64,000 nucleotides of DNA from Novosphingobium sp. (GCA_017745295.1 JAGHZR010000019.1:1-64000), one strand, 5' to 3'. Counted from the stretch's first letter, positions 10,205 to 20,491 are shown. The notes: generated by a model not told the origin, from the letters alone. Made by a program: numbers and translations.

Positions 10205-10591
10205 ATGGGTAACGGAACTTCCATCGGCCGCGTGCGCGGCCTCGGCTCGGCAAAGACCGGCGTTCACCACTGGCTGCTCCAGCGCTTCACCGCGATCGGC
10301 AACCTGCTTTCGGTCCTGTTCCTGGCCGTCTCGATCCTGCTTCTGCCCGATCTGAGCTACGCCACCGTGGTCGAATGGATCGCCCGCCCGGTTCCGGCCG
10401 TGGTGATGATCCTGCTCGTCGTCACGACGTTCTGGCACGCGCGCATCGGCCTCCAGGTCCTGGTCGAGGACTATGTCCACGATCACGCCAACAAGTTCGC
10501 CTGCATTGCCGCGCTGAACCTTGCCGCCTGCAGCGGCATCGCCTTCGGCGCCTTCTGCGTCATTCGTCTCGCGCTGGGAGCACATGCATAA
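10205..10591 (+). CDS. sdhD: Succinate dehydrogenase membrane anchor subunit
   Basis: This is a 128-residue hydrophobic anchor of complex II. The N-terminal RVRGLGSAKTGVHHWLLQRFTA is typical of alphaproteobacterial SdhD, and HARIGLQVLVEDYVHD carries the haem-ligand histidine and the conserved Asp-Tyr near the quinone site. Three transmembrane helices are apparent. The stop overlaps the sdhA start by one base (TAATG), indicating translational coupling. Confidence 0.95.
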   Translation: MGNGTSIGRVRGLGSAKTGVHHWLLQRFTAIGNLLSVLFLAVSILLLPDLSYATVVEWIARPVPAVVMILLVVTTFWHARIGLQVLVEDYVHDHANKFACIAALNLAACSGIAFGAFCVIRLALGAHA

Positions 10592-12399
10592 TGTCCGCGC
10601 CTGCTTATAAAATCATCGACCACGTCTATGACACCGTCGTCGTCGGCGCCGGTGGCTCGGGCCTGCGCGCCACGATGGGTTCGGCCGAAGCCGGCCTGAA
10701 GACCGCGTGCATCACCAAGGTCTTCCCCACCCGCTCGCACACCGTCGCGGCGCAGGGCGGCATCGCCGCCTCGCTCTGCAACAACACGCCGGACCACTGG
10801 ACCTGGCACATGTACGACACCGTCAAGGGGTCGGACTGGCTGGGCGACCAGGACGCCATCGAATACATGGTGCGCGAAGCCCCGGCGGCGGTTTACGAGC
10901 TGGAGCACGCCGGCGTGCCCTTCAGCCGCAATGCCGACGGCACGATCTACCAGCGCCCGTTCGGCGGCCACATGCAGAACATGGGCGAAGGCCCGCCGGT
11001 GCAGCGCACTTGCGCCGCCGCGGACCGTACCGGCCACGCCATGCTGCACGCGCTCTACCAGCAGTCGCTGAAGTACGACGCGGACTTCTTCATCGAATAC
11101 TTCGCCATCGACCTTATCATGGACGGCGGCAAGTGCGTCGGCGTGATCGCGCTCTGCATGGATGACGGTTCGATCCACCGCTTCCGCTCGCAGGCCGTGG
11201 TGCTGGCGACCGGCGGCTATGGCCGCAGCTACTTCACCGCCACTTCCGCCCATACCTGCACCGGCGACGGCGGCGGCATGGTCCTGCGCGCGGGCTTGCC
11301 GCTCCAGGACATGGAATTCGTGCAGTTCCACCCGACCGGCATCTACGGCGCGGGCGTGCTCATCACCGAAGGCGCGCGCGGCGAGGGCGGCTACCTCACC
11401 AACTCCGAGGGCGAGCGCTTCATGGAGCGTTACGCGCCTTCCGCGAAGGACCTCGCCTCGCGCGACGTCGTTTCGCGCTCGATGGCGATGGAAATCCGCG
11501 AAGGCCGCGGCGTCGGCCCGCACAAGGACCACATCTACCTGCACCTCGATCACATCGATCCCAAGGTGCTGGCGGAGCGTCTGCCGGGCATCACCGAAAG
11601 CGGCAAGATCTTCGCAGGCGTGGACCTTACCCGCCAGCCGCTGCCGGTCGTGCCGACTGTTCACTACAACATGGGCGGCATTCCCTGTAACTACCACGGC
11701 GAAGTCGTCACCATCGGCCCGGACGGCAATCCGGACACCGTGGTGCCGGGCCTCTTCGCAGTGGGCGAGGCAGCCTGCGTCTCGGTCCACGGCGCCAACC
11801 GCCTGGGTTCGAACTCGCTGATCGACCTCGTGGTGTTCGGCCGCGCCACCGGCCACCGCCTCAAGGAAATCGTCAAGGCCGGTGCCAACCAGCCCGAGCT
11901 TCCCAAGGACTCGGCTGACCTGGCGCTCACCCGCCTCGACCACTTCCGCAACGCCAACGGCGGTTCGTCGACGGCGGAAGTCCGCACCGAGATGCAGCGC
12001 ACGATGTCGGGCCACGCGGCGGTGTTCCGCACCGACGAACTGATGGTCGAAGGCAAGGACAAGCTCGCCGCGACCTACCAGCGCATGAACGACATCAAGG
12101 TCACCGATCGCGGCCTGATCTGGAACTCGGACCTGGTGGAAACGCTGGAACTCGACAACCTGATCTCGCAGGCCTCGGTCACGTTGCACGGCGCCCAGGC
12201 GCGCAAGGAAAGCCGCGGCGCCCACGCGCACGAGGACTTCCCGAACCGCGACGACGCGAACTGGATGAAGCACACCGTGGGCTGGTTCGACGGCTGGGGC
12301 GGCAAGGGCGGCGAAATCCGCCTCGATTACCGCCCGGTCCACGAATACACGCTCACCGACGACGTGCAGTACATCAAGCCGAAGGCCCGCGTGTACTGA
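10591..12399 (+). CDS. sdhA: Succinate dehydrogenase flavoprotein subunit
   Basis: This is the 602-residue catalytic flavoprotein that oxidises succinate to fumarate. The start at 10591 is fixed by the TAATG overlap with sdhD; the open frame upstream is out of register with the family. Visible features are the FAD-binding GAGGSGLRA, the covalent-FAD histidine in RSHTVAAQGGI, the substrate-site FVQFHPTG, and the active-site Arg in VHGANRLGSNSL. The C terminus ends VQYIKPKARVY as in the family. The iron-sulfur subunit gene sdhB, which normally follows, is absent: a terminator comes next. Confidence 0.97.
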   Translation: MSAPAYKIIDHVYDTVVVGAGGSGLRATMGSAEAGLKTACITKVFPTRSHTVAAQGGIAASLCNNTPDHWTWHMYDTVKGSDWLGDQDAIEYMVREAPAAVYELEHAGVPFSRNADGTIYQRPFGGHMQNMGEGPPVQRTCAAADRTGHAMLHALYQQSLKYDADFFIEYFAIDLIMDGGKCVGVIALCMDDGSIHRFRSQAVVLATGGYGRSYFTATSAHTCTGDGGGMVLRAGLPLQDMEFVQFHPTGIYGAGVLITEGARGEGGYLTNSEGERFMERYAPSAKDLASRDVVSRSMAMEIREGRGVGPHKDHIYLHLDHIDPKVLAERLPGITESGKIFAGVDLTRQPLPVVPTVHYNMGGIPCNYHGEVVTIGPDGNPDTVVPGLFAVGEAACVSVHGANRLGSNSLIDLVVFGRATGHRLKEIVKAGANQPELPKDSADLALTRLDHFRNANGGSSTAEVRTEMQRTMSGHAAVFRTDELMVEGKDKLAATYQRMNDIKVTDRGLIWNSDLVETLELDNLISQASVTLHGAQARKESRGAHAHEDFPNRDDANWMKHTVGWFDGWGGKGGEIRLDYRPVHEYTLTDDVQYIKPKARVY

Positions 12400-12427
12400 T
12401 CCGATTTGCCGGATAGAGTTCGAAAAA

Positions 12428-12459
12428 GGCGGCGTACCGGAAGGTGCGCCGCCTTTTTT
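12428..12459 (+). terminator. Intrinsic terminator after sdhA
   Basis: An 11-bp stem GGCGGCGTACC / GGTGCGCCGCC (one wobble pair) with a GGAA tetraloop is followed by TTTTTT. It closes the sdhCDA transcription unit without sdhB. Confidence 0.92.
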
Positions 12460-12803
12460 ATTGCGGTCTTTCAGACTTCCGCTGTTCCGTGCCGCTGATT
12501 CGACGCGGTGGGTGGGGGCGCTTTCGAGATGGAATAGAAAAGAGGAAGCCTTGGGGGATGATCCCCCAGACCCTCGGAATTGGCGACGTTGCGCGCCGCC
12601 TATCCGACGGGCACTCCCTGCGGCGCAGCCATTATGTCTCCCGACGCCGCCATGGGTGCGGGACGGATAGTGCAGGGCGTGACCTCGACAGTAACGGGGT
12701 GCAGGGGCGATGGCCCCCGCTTTTGGAAGCACTTTCATTCGCAACCTGATGGCATTTCGTGCATTTTTCAGCACGGACATCTGGCCGCGCAGGAGGCAGG
12801 CGC
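12460..12803. other. Intergenic region between sdhA and the HdeD-like gene
   Basis: This is about 340 nt without a supportable gene. It contains a near-perfect palindrome TGGGGGAT/ATCCCCCA at 12552-12568 and a second GC-rich hairpin (GCAGGGGC / GCCCCCGC then TTTT) around 12702-12725. The remaining sequence presumably holds the promoter of the downstream membrane protein gene. No RNA family is recognised. Confidence 0.5.
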
Positions 12804-13397
12804 ATGAATCCCACGGATATGGACCCGCTACTCGAACCCCGCATCGAGAACGACCCGCTGGTGCAATCGCTGGCGCAGGCTTCCGGCAAGGCCTGGGGCT
12901 GGGTTCTGGCTTACGGCATTCTGCTCCTGCTGATCGCGCTGGTGGTGATCGCCAATCCGCTGGTGGCTGGTGTCGCGACCGGGCTGCTGATCGGCGTCGT
13001 GCTGGTGATCTACGGCATTGCCGCCATCGCGGCGGGGTGGACGTCCCTGTCGCAGCGGGCGCGCTGGGTGGAAGTGCTGCTGGGCCTGCTTGCGCTCATC
13101 GCCGGGATCTTCGCGATCCTTAATCCGGTCGCAGGAGCGCTCTCGCTGGTCTGGGCGATCGGGGCCTGGCTGACCGTCTCGGGCGGCTTCCAAATCGCCT
13201 TCGCTCTCAAGGCGCGCCATGACCGGGGCTGGCGGTTGTTTCTCGGCGTTCTCGACGTCGTGCTCGGCCTGATCCTGTTGTTTTCAAATCCGGCGACGGG
13301 ACTGGCTTTTCTGGCCGTCATCATCATGATCAGCCTGGTGGTGCGCGGCGTATTCCTGATCCTTCTGGCCAATACGCTGCGTAAGCTCATTCGGTAA
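12804..13397 (+). CDS. HdeD-like small membrane protein (DUF308)
   Basis: This 197-residue protein has a short polar N terminus followed by six hydrophobic helices arranged as three pairs, the pattern of the HdeD/DUF308 family. The repeated unit is seen in LLLLIALVVIANPLVAGVATG, LLGLLALIAGIFAILNPVAGA and VLDVVLGLILLFSNPATG, where each helix pair ends in a conserved NP. In E. coli HdeD contributes to acid resistance at high cell density; the role here is not known. The start at 12804 is supported by AGGAGG eight bases upstream. It precedes the BlaI operator by about 20 nt and is probably a separate unit. Confidence 0.85.
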   Translation: MNPTDMDPLLEPRIENDPLVQSLAQASGKAWGWVLAYGILLLLIALVVIANPLVAGVATGLLIGVVLVIYGIAAIAAGWTSLSQRARWVEVLLGLLALIAGIFAILNPVAGALSLVWAIGAWLTVSGGFQIAFALKARHDRGWRLFLGVLDVVLGLILLFSNPATGLAFLAVIIMISLVVRGVFLILLANTLRKLIR

Positions 13398-13417
13398 TTT
13401 ATTCATCGGGCGTTCAT

Positions 13418-13449
13418 GTTTACAAACGTAGTCGATTACGCATGTAAAC
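13418..13449 (+). promoter_or_regulatory. BlaI/MecI-type double operator
   Basis: A 32-bp imperfect palindrome starts GTTTACA and ends TGTAAAC, with 13 of 16 positions symmetric. It contains two 10-mers, TACAAACGTA and TACGCATGTA, each one base from the BlaI/CopY operator TACAnnTGTA. It lies immediately upstream of the blaI-like gene, as expected for autorepression. Confidence 0.75.
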
Positions 13450-13462
13450 GATGGAGGTCATG

Positions 13463-13864
13463 GTGTCCGAGTCTGCCCCACTCCAATCCGGCGACCAGCC
13501 CGAGCGTATTTCGGATGCCGAACATGCGGTGATGGAGGTGCTCTGGCAGCGCAGCCCGCTGACCGCAGCCGAAGTCTGCGAACAGGTCTGCGAACCGCGC
13601 GGCTGGAGCCTTGCCACCGTCAAGACCCTGCTCTCCCGCCTCGTGACCAAGCAGGCGCTTGCCACCGAGCCGGACGGCAAGCGTTTCCTCTACTCCCCTC
13701 GGGTCGCCCGCGAGGCCTATGTCGGCAGCGAAAGCCGCCGCCTCGTCGATCGCCTGTTCGGCGGCCGGGCCGCGCCGCTCTTCGCGCATCTTGCGGAATC
13801 CGACGCGCTGACGGAAGATGACATCGCCGAGATCGAAGCCCTCCTGAAGGAGCTGAAGTCATGA
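13463..13864 (+). CDS. BlaI/MecI/CopY family repressor
   Basis: This is a winged-helix repressor of about 133 residues. The motif ISDAEHAVMEVLWQRSPLTA begins the DNA-binding domain and WSLATVKTLLSRLVTKQAL forms the recognition helix region; the C-terminal half is the dimerisation part that BlaR1-type proteases cleave. The GTG at 13463 is preferred because GGAGG at 13453-13457 is correctly spaced for it; ATGs at 13451 and 13460 are in frame but lie before or too close to that site. The stop overlaps the downstream protease gene (ATGA). A matching operator precedes it. Confidence 0.9.
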   Translation: MSESAPLQSGDQPERISDAEHAVMEVLWQRSPLTAAEVCEQVCEPRGWSLATVKTLLSRLVTKQALATEPDGKRFLYSPRVAREAYVGSESRRLVDRLFGGRAAPLFAHLAESDALTEDDIAEIEALLKELKS

Positions 13865-15504
13865 TCGAATGGCTTACCGATACGCTCGTGATGACCGGCG
13901 TGCTGATGGCGCTGGTCCTGCTGGTTCGCCGCCCGGTTTCGCGCTGGTTCGGTCCGGCTGCGGCTTATGCGCTCTGGGCCTTGCCGGTCCTGCGTCTGGT
14001 ACTGCCGCCGCTGGCCCTGCCGAAAGGGCTGTTCGCCCATCCGCAGATTGCCGTGGAGCCGATCACTGCGACCGCGCACGCGGTGCTGCCGCCTGCCACA
14101 TCGCCTTCCGTCGTGGATACCGTGGTCACAGCGGCGCCTTCCGCCGCGGTTCCGGTAGAACCGGGCCTGCTTGCTCAAATTCCTTGGTTCTCTGTGCTGA
14201 TCACCGTCTGGCTGGTCGGAGCGGCGGTCTTTCTCTTCCAACGCCTGCGCAATTACCGGCTGATGCGTGCGGAGCTGATGGCCGACGCCCGGCTCGTGGC
14301 CCATTCGGGCGATATCCGCATCGTCGAGACATCGGCCGCCGCTTCGCCGTTGGCGTTCGGCGTCCGCGACCGGGTGGTCGCCCTGCCGCAGGGCTTTCTC
14401 GCGACGGTCGACTCGGAAAGCTCGGACTTCGCGATCGCCCACGAACTGGAGCATCACGCGGGCAACGACCTGCTGGCGCTGATCGTTCTCCAGCCGCTTT
14501 TCGCGCTCCACTGGTTCAATCCGATCGGCTGGGCCGCCTGGCGCGCCTTGCGCGCCGATCAGGAGGCCGCCTGCGATGCGCGCGTCATGACCGGCTGCAC
14601 CCGCGAGACGCGTGCCCGCTACGGCCGCGTGATCGCCTCCTTCGCCGCAGGCAGCCGCCTGACTCTCGCGGCTCCGATTGCCGGTGCGCTGGCGGGCGAG
14701 AAGCCGATCATCCAGCGCCTCAAGGCGCTCGCGACACTCGAAGTCTCGCCCGCAAGGCGGGTGATGGCGCGCAGCCTGTTCGCTTTCGCCGTGGTTGCGG
14801 TGCCCTGCACGGCAACGGTCACTTATGCGGCCATCGAGGAGCCGGACGTGCCCGAAGCCCCGGCGGCCCCGCAGGCAGCCGCTGCTCCCGTCGCTCCGGC
14901 GGCCCCGGCAGCGCCGTCGCTTTCGCGCTGGCAAGACGCGCCGGAGCCACCCGCAACATCGCAACCGGCCCATGCGGTCGTCGCTCCCGAAGCGCCTTGG
15001 GCGCCGACACCGCCTCCGCCACCCGCGCGCGTGAGTGAGGTGGACGTGCCGCCTGCACCCCCGGCTCCTCCCATGCCGCCCGTTGACCTGTCGCACGCCC
15101 GTGCCGTTGCGGATCGCGCAGCTGCGCGCGCCATGGCCGAAGTGGGGCGCAACATGCCGCAAGTGGAACAGTCGACTTCCTCGAACGGCAAGGTTCAGAC
15201 AATCCGTATCACCCGCAAGGACGGCGAGGGCGGGACGAAGATTCAGCAGACGATCACGATCGACAGCACTTGCCCGGCGGATCGTTCAGGCGGGAACCAC
15301 GGCAATCGTTCCGCTTCGACGACTTACGTCTGTACCGGTGTCCCTCGCGAAGCACTGAACGCTGCGGCTCGGGCGATTTCCTCGGCGAAGGCTACGATTG
15401 CGGCCAATCACGGGCTGGATGCCATGATCCGGAACCAGATCCTTGCGGAACTCGACAAGGAACTGGCGGATGCCCGTGCGGAAATGCAGGGCGAGGCGAA
15501 CTAG
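13861..15504 (+). CDS. BlaR1/MecR1-like M56 family metalloprotease sensor
   Basis: This 547-residue membrane protease is predicted to sense an envelope signal and inactivate the adjacent BlaI-type repressor. Two N-terminal transmembrane segments, a third near residue 115, the zinc motif HELEH (194-198) and the following NPIGWAAWRALRADQEAACDARV region define the M56 peptidase. A fourth hydrophobic segment lies near residue 310. Beyond it comes a Pro/Ala-rich linker (about 325-420) and a C-terminal periplasmic part with two cysteines. There is no penicillin-binding domain of the BlaR1 type, so the signal may not be a beta-lactam. It is translationally coupled to the repressor. Confidence 0.88.
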   Translation: MIEWLTDTLVMTGVLMALVLLVRRPVSRWFGPAAAYALWALPVLRLVLPPLALPKGLFAHPQIAVEPITATAHAVLPPATSPSVVDTVVTAAPSAAVPVEPGLLAQIPWFSVLITVWLVGAAVFLFQRLRNYRLMRAELMADARLVAHSGDIRIVETSAAASPLAFGVRDRVVALPQGFLATVDSESSDFAIAHELEHHAGNDLLALIVLQPLFALHWFNPIGWAAWRALRADQEAACDARVMTGCTRETRARYGRVIASFAAGSRLTLAAPIAGALAGEKPIIQRLKALATLEVSPARRVMARSLFAFAVVAVPCTATVTYAAIEEPDVPEAPAAPQAAAAPVAPAAPAAPSLSRWQDAPEPPATSQPAHAVVAPEAPWAPTPPPPPARVSEVDVPPAPPAPPMPPVDLSHARAVADRAAARAMAEVGRNMPQVEQSTSSNGKVQTIRITRKDGEGGTKIQQTITIDSTCPADRSGGNHGNRSASTTYVCTGVPREALNAAARAISSAKATIAANHGLDAMIRNQILAELDKELADARAEMQGEAN

Positions 15505-15520
15505 GGCGAAACGAACGGAC

Positions 15521-15557
15521 GATGGCCGGACTTGCCGATAGAGGCAGTCCGGCCATC
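15521..15557. terminator. Strong hairpin between convergent genes
   Basis: A 15-bp stem (GATGGCCGGAC...GTCCGGCCATC with one bulged T) with a GATAGA loop lies between the BlaR1-like gene and the convergent orphan gene. No T-tract follows on either strand, so it may act as a 3'-end structure rather than a classical intrinsic terminator. Confidence 0.55.
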
Positions 15558-15563
15558 GACCTG

Positions 15564-16220
15564 TCAGGGAACCTTCTGAACGACGGGCTGCGAGGTATAG
15601 GCGACGCCGTCCTGCCCGGTACTGCGCTCGCCCTTCGATGATTTCTGTTCGGCCTTGGCGTCGCTCTTCTTGCCGTTCTTCGCATCTTCTTCGTGCTGCT
15701 GGAGCGCCTTGGCCTGGATGATCGCCGGTGTCGCGGGGGAGGCGGGATAGGCGCAGCCGCGCTGGGCACCGACGCCCTTGAGGAAACCGCGCCGGGCGAC
15801 GCCCGCCTGGATCGCCGCCAGAACCGCGCGTTCCTGCGCATTGGCGCCGGAAATCTCGCGGATCAGGCCGCGGAAGGGAATGAACGAGCCCACCACCCAC
15901 TTCGCGACCTTGCCGGTGCTGACCCGGTCGCGCGCTTCCTGCGGCAGGTCGAGATCGTCGCCGAGAATGCCGTCCAGCTCCTGCACCGCCGCGCTCAGTT
16001 GGCGGCATGAGCGCAAGGACGTGAGATCGTAGGGCTTCTTGGTGGCGGCGATCAGGACCGGCGGAATCTCGGTCTTGTCGAGATTGAGGTCGGTCACCGG
16101 CGTCTTGGCCACATCCATCGCATCGGGTTCGTTGTCAGTGATCGGCTTGTCCTGCCGCGCCTCGGCCGATGTGGCGGCCAGCGTTCCGGCCATGGCCGCA
16201 AGAATCAAGAAATGGCGCAT
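15564..16220 (-). CDS. Uncharacterised periplasmic protein
   Basis: This 218-residue protein is not recognised beyond likely sphingomonad conservation. A signal peptide is clear (MRHFLILAAMAGTLAATSAEA). The mature part has an acidic start, a conserved-looking centre with a cysteine (SLRSCRQL), the segment WVVGSFIPFRGLIREISGANAQER, a second cysteine (RGCAYPAS), and a lysine/glutamate-rich tail. The start codon has an ideal AGGAGGA site. Two single cysteines about 100 residues apart could form a disulfide in the periplasm. It sits upstream of, and convergent with, the BlaR1-like gene; whether it is linked to that system is unknown. Confidence 0.75.
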   Translation of the reverse strand: MRHFLILAAMAGTLAATSAEARQDKPITDNEPDAMDVAKTPVTDLNLDKTEIPPVLIAATKKPYDLTSLRSCRQLSAAVQELDGILGDDLDLPQEARDRVSTGKVAKWVVGSFIPFRGLIREISGANAQERAVLAAIQAGVARRGFLKGVGAQRGCAYPASPATPAIIQAKALQQHEEDAKNGKKSDAKAEQKSSKGERSTGQDGVAYTSQPVVQKVP

Positions 16221-16296
16221 CGTTTCCTCCTGATTGCCCCCGTGGGCGGCGCAGTCGCACCCACGGGGAAGGAGGGAAGCGCCGCCTCTGAACGAG

Positions 16297-17166
16297 TTAC
16301 TGCTGGTTGAACGTGTCGCAGGCGTCCTCGTTCCCTGTTTCGAGACCGCGCCGCAGCCATGCCATGCGCTGGGCGCTGGAGCCGTGGGTGAAGCTCTCCG
16401 GGCTCACGCGCTGCCCGGCGTTTTTCATCAGGGTGTCATCGCCGATGGCGCTGGCGGCGGTGAGGCCTTCCTCCATGTCGCCGGGTTCGATGCGGTCCTT
16501 GTTGCGTCCGGCCCAGACCCCGGCATAGCAGTCCGCCTGAAGCTCCATGCTGACCTGCAGTGCATTGGCCTGCTGCGGGTTCTGCCGCTGGGCGCGGCGG
16601 ACCTGACCGTCCAGCCCGAGCAGGTGCTGGATATGATGGCCGTACTCGTGCGCGATGACGTAATAGCGCGCGAAATCGCCCTTGGCACCGAGCTTGCGGT
16701 CCAGTTCGTCGTAGAAGCTGGTGTCGATATAGATGCCCTGGTCGGCGGGGCAGTAGAATGGCCCCATCGCACTTTGCGCGGCGCCGCAGCCGGACTGGTC
16801 GGAGCCGTTGTAGAAATGAAGGTTCGGCTGCTCGAAAGCGATGTTCGCCTTCTGGAACAGCGGCTGCCAGGTCGTGTTGAGCGAGGACAGGGCGTTGCAG
16901 GATTCCAGCGCATAGGCGTTCTGCCGACAGATCGAGGCGGTATCCTGCGGCTGGCCGGGACGCTGGGCCGGTGCAGGCGCCTGCTGTTGCTGGACGTTCT
17001 CCAGCGTGCCCAGCATCTGTCCCGGATCGACCCCGAAGACGAGCGCGCCGATCAGCACGATCACCAGCGACCCGCAGCCCAGCTTACCGCCCGAGCCGCC
17101 GGGGAAACTGCGCCCGCCGCCCTGGCTGACGCGGATGTTGTCGGGATTGAAATCGTCGAGCCGCAT
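16297..17166 (-). CDS. Neutral zinc metallopeptidase (YpfJ family)
   Basis: This is a 289-residue membrane-anchored peptidase of the PF04228 family. The N terminus MRLDDFNPDNIRVSQGGG is the family signature, followed by a single transmembrane segment around residues 27-45 and a Gln/Pro-rich linker. The catalytic HEYGHHIQ motif is intact, and the later ELQADCYAGVWAG provides the conserved downstream acidic residues. The start at 17166 (rather than a longer in-frame start) matches the family and has AAGGGA upstream. Family members are predicted periplasmic proteases; the substrate is unknown. Confidence 0.9.
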   Translation of the reverse strand: MRLDDFNPDNIRVSQGGGRSFPGGSGGKLGCGSLVIVLIGALVFGVDPGQMLGTLENVQQQQAPAPAQRPGQPQDTASICRQNAYALESCNALSSLNTTWQPLFQKANIAFEQPNLHFYNGSDQSGCGAAQSAMGPFYCPADQGIYIDTSFYDELDRKLGAKGDFARYYVIAHEYGHHIQHLLGLDGQVRRAQRQNPQQANALQVSMELQADCYAGVWAGRNKDRIEPGDMEEGLTAASAIGDDTLMKNAGQRVSPESFTHGSSAQRMAWLRRGLETGNEDACDTFNQQ

Positions 17167-17374
17167 CGCGTCTGATCCCTTCCAAAGGCTGCCGGAGGCT
17201 GGCACGCCGAGACTAGCCGTAGCCCGGAGGCTAGTTCAATCGAATTTGGCAGGGTCTTGTTCCGGCCGCTTCCGGCTGGTCCGTTGCCTCACAGCCACAA
17301 ATGCGACCGCCCGTTCGCAATTTAGCGAGAAATTGTAACAGCCCAGCGAAATCCGTCGTATAGGCTGAGGCACG

Positions 17375-18922
17375 ATGCACAGGGGATTCACGGTAGGACT
17401 GGCACGCGCGGTCGGCGCGGTGACGCTCGGCGCGCTGCTCGTCAGCGGCAATCCTTTGTTCTCGGCGATCTCCCGCGCCGACCAAGAACTGGCCTCGCGC
17501 CTGCGTGCGCATATCGAAGTTCTGGCCAGCGACGATTTCGACGGGCGGGAGCCGGGCACCGCCGGCGAGGCGAAGACCTTGCGCTACCTCGGCAAGCAGT
17601 GGTTCGACATCGGACTGGTTTCCGGCACCAACGACCCCGGCCACGAATGGTTCGCCCCGGTCACGCTCGTCGCGCGCGAGCCCGATTCCTCGGCGGCGCG
17701 GTTCCTGCGCAAGGGCGCGCGCTCGACGGTCTCGCCCGCAGGCGTTCTGGTACTGACTTCGGGCAAGCGCAGCCTCGTGCGCAACGTGCCCATGCTGTTC
17801 CTCGGCAAGGGCCGGGGGCGCGACTATACCCGCACCGAACTGGCGGGCCGGGTCGCAGTCGTGCTCGACGGCGATAAGCCCGACGGGGAGCGTCAGAACG
17901 ATCTTCTTGCGCTGGGCGCCTCGGCGGTGCTTACGGTGCTTGACGGGGATCGCAGCCTCGATCAGGTCGCGGCGCGGCGCAAGCGCACCGGCTATGCGCT
18001 TTCGGACGATACCCTGGGCGGCGATCTCGAAGCCTTCATCACCCGCGATGCGATGGCGGCGCTTCTCAAGGGCACCTCGCGCTCGCTCGACAGTCTCGAA
18101 ACCGCGGCGGCCAAGCCCGATTTCGTGCCGCTGGTGCTCGACGTGACCGCTTCGCTCGAAGCGACCACGCGCGAGACGACGATCCGCACCCACAACCTGA
18201 TCGGCAAGCTGCCGGGGCGTCGTTCGGAATCTGGTGCGGTGCTGTTCCTGGCCCATTGGGACCACTTCGGCGAATGCGGCGAGGCGCCCGCCGAGGACGT
18301 GATCTGCAACGGCGCGATCGACAATGCCAGCGGCGTCGCGGCGCTGACCGAAGTGGCGCGGCGTCTCGCGCGCGGGCCGCAGCTCGACCGCGACGTCTAT
18401 TTCCTGGCGACAACGGGTGAGGAACTCGGCCTGCTGGGCGCCCATGCCTTCGCGGAAAACCCGCCGCTGCCGCCGGGTCAGATCGTCGCCGCCTTCAATA
18501 TCGATTCGATCGCGATCGCCCCCAAGGGCACGCCCTTCGCCATCGTCGGACGCGGCATGACCGCGCTCGACGGGGAGATCGCCAAAGTCGCCAAGGCCGA
18601 GCGCTTCAAGCTGCGCGCGAATGACGACGCCAACGAATATCTGCGGCGGCAGGACGGCTGGGCGCTGATCCAGCACGATATTCCCGCCGTCATGGTGACG
18701 ACCGCCTATGGCGATATCGACCGCATGCGCGCCTTCTTCGACGGCGACTATCACCGCCCGAGCGACGATCTGGCGCACATGGCTCATCCGCTCGAACTGG
18801 GCGGCGCGGTGGACGACGTGAAGATGCTCACCGCGCTCGGTCGCTGGTTCGGGGACTTGCGACGGGTGCCGACCAATCCGGTCCAGCCTGCGGCACCGGC
18901 GACGGGCAGGAAGACGAAATGA
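17375..18922 (+). CDS. Secreted M28 family metallopeptidase
   Basis: This 515-residue zinc aminopeptidase-like enzyme has an N-terminal signal segment. After a Phe-Asp-Gly-Arg motif (SDDFDGREPGT) comes a PA-domain-like insertion with GRVAVVLDGDKP (about 150-175). The catalytic M28 core carries all five expected metal ligands: His in AHWDHFG, Asp in GAIDNASGVAAL, Glu in TGEELGLLG, Asp in FNIDSI, and His in DYHRPSDDL. Family members release amino acids from peptide N termini outside the cytoplasm. The gene is divergent from the zinc peptidase gene across about 200 nt. Confidence 0.92.
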   Translation: MHRGFTVGLARAVGAVTLGALLVSGNPLFSAISRADQELASRLRAHIEVLASDDFDGREPGTAGEAKTLRYLGKQWFDIGLVSGTNDPGHEWFAPVTLVAREPDSSAARFLRKGARSTVSPAGVLVLTSGKRSLVRNVPMLFLGKGRGRDYTRTELAGRVAVVLDGDKPDGERQNDLLALGASAVLTVLDGDRSLDQVAARRKRTGYALSDDTLGGDLEAFITRDAMAALLKGTSRSLDSLETAAAKPDFVPLVLDVTASLEATTRETTIRTHNLIGKLPGRRSESGAVLFLAHWDHFGECGEAPAEDVICNGAIDNASGVAALTEVARRLARGPQLDRDVYFLATTGEELGLLGAHAFAENPPLPPGQIVAAFNIDSIAIAPKGTPFAIVGRGMTALDGEIAKVAKAERFKLRANDDANEYLRRQDGWALIQHDIPAVMVTTAYGDIDRMRAFFDGDYHRPSDDLAHMAHPLELGGAVDDVKMLTALGRWFGDLRRVPTNPVQPAAPATGRKTK

Positions 18923-19021
18923 GGAGCCGCTCGGCGCCGTTTCGGCCCGGCACGAAAAGGCTCTAGCCCTGACGCCCCCGTTTGATTACATGGGCCGCCA
19001 CGATTCTCCCCGGTAAAGGTT

Positions 19022-20491
<1,470 letters not shown>

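Noticed and set aside
10483..12780. A 765-codon open frame antisense to sdhD and sdhA
   Set aside because: It opposes highly conserved coding sequence and lacks any domain.
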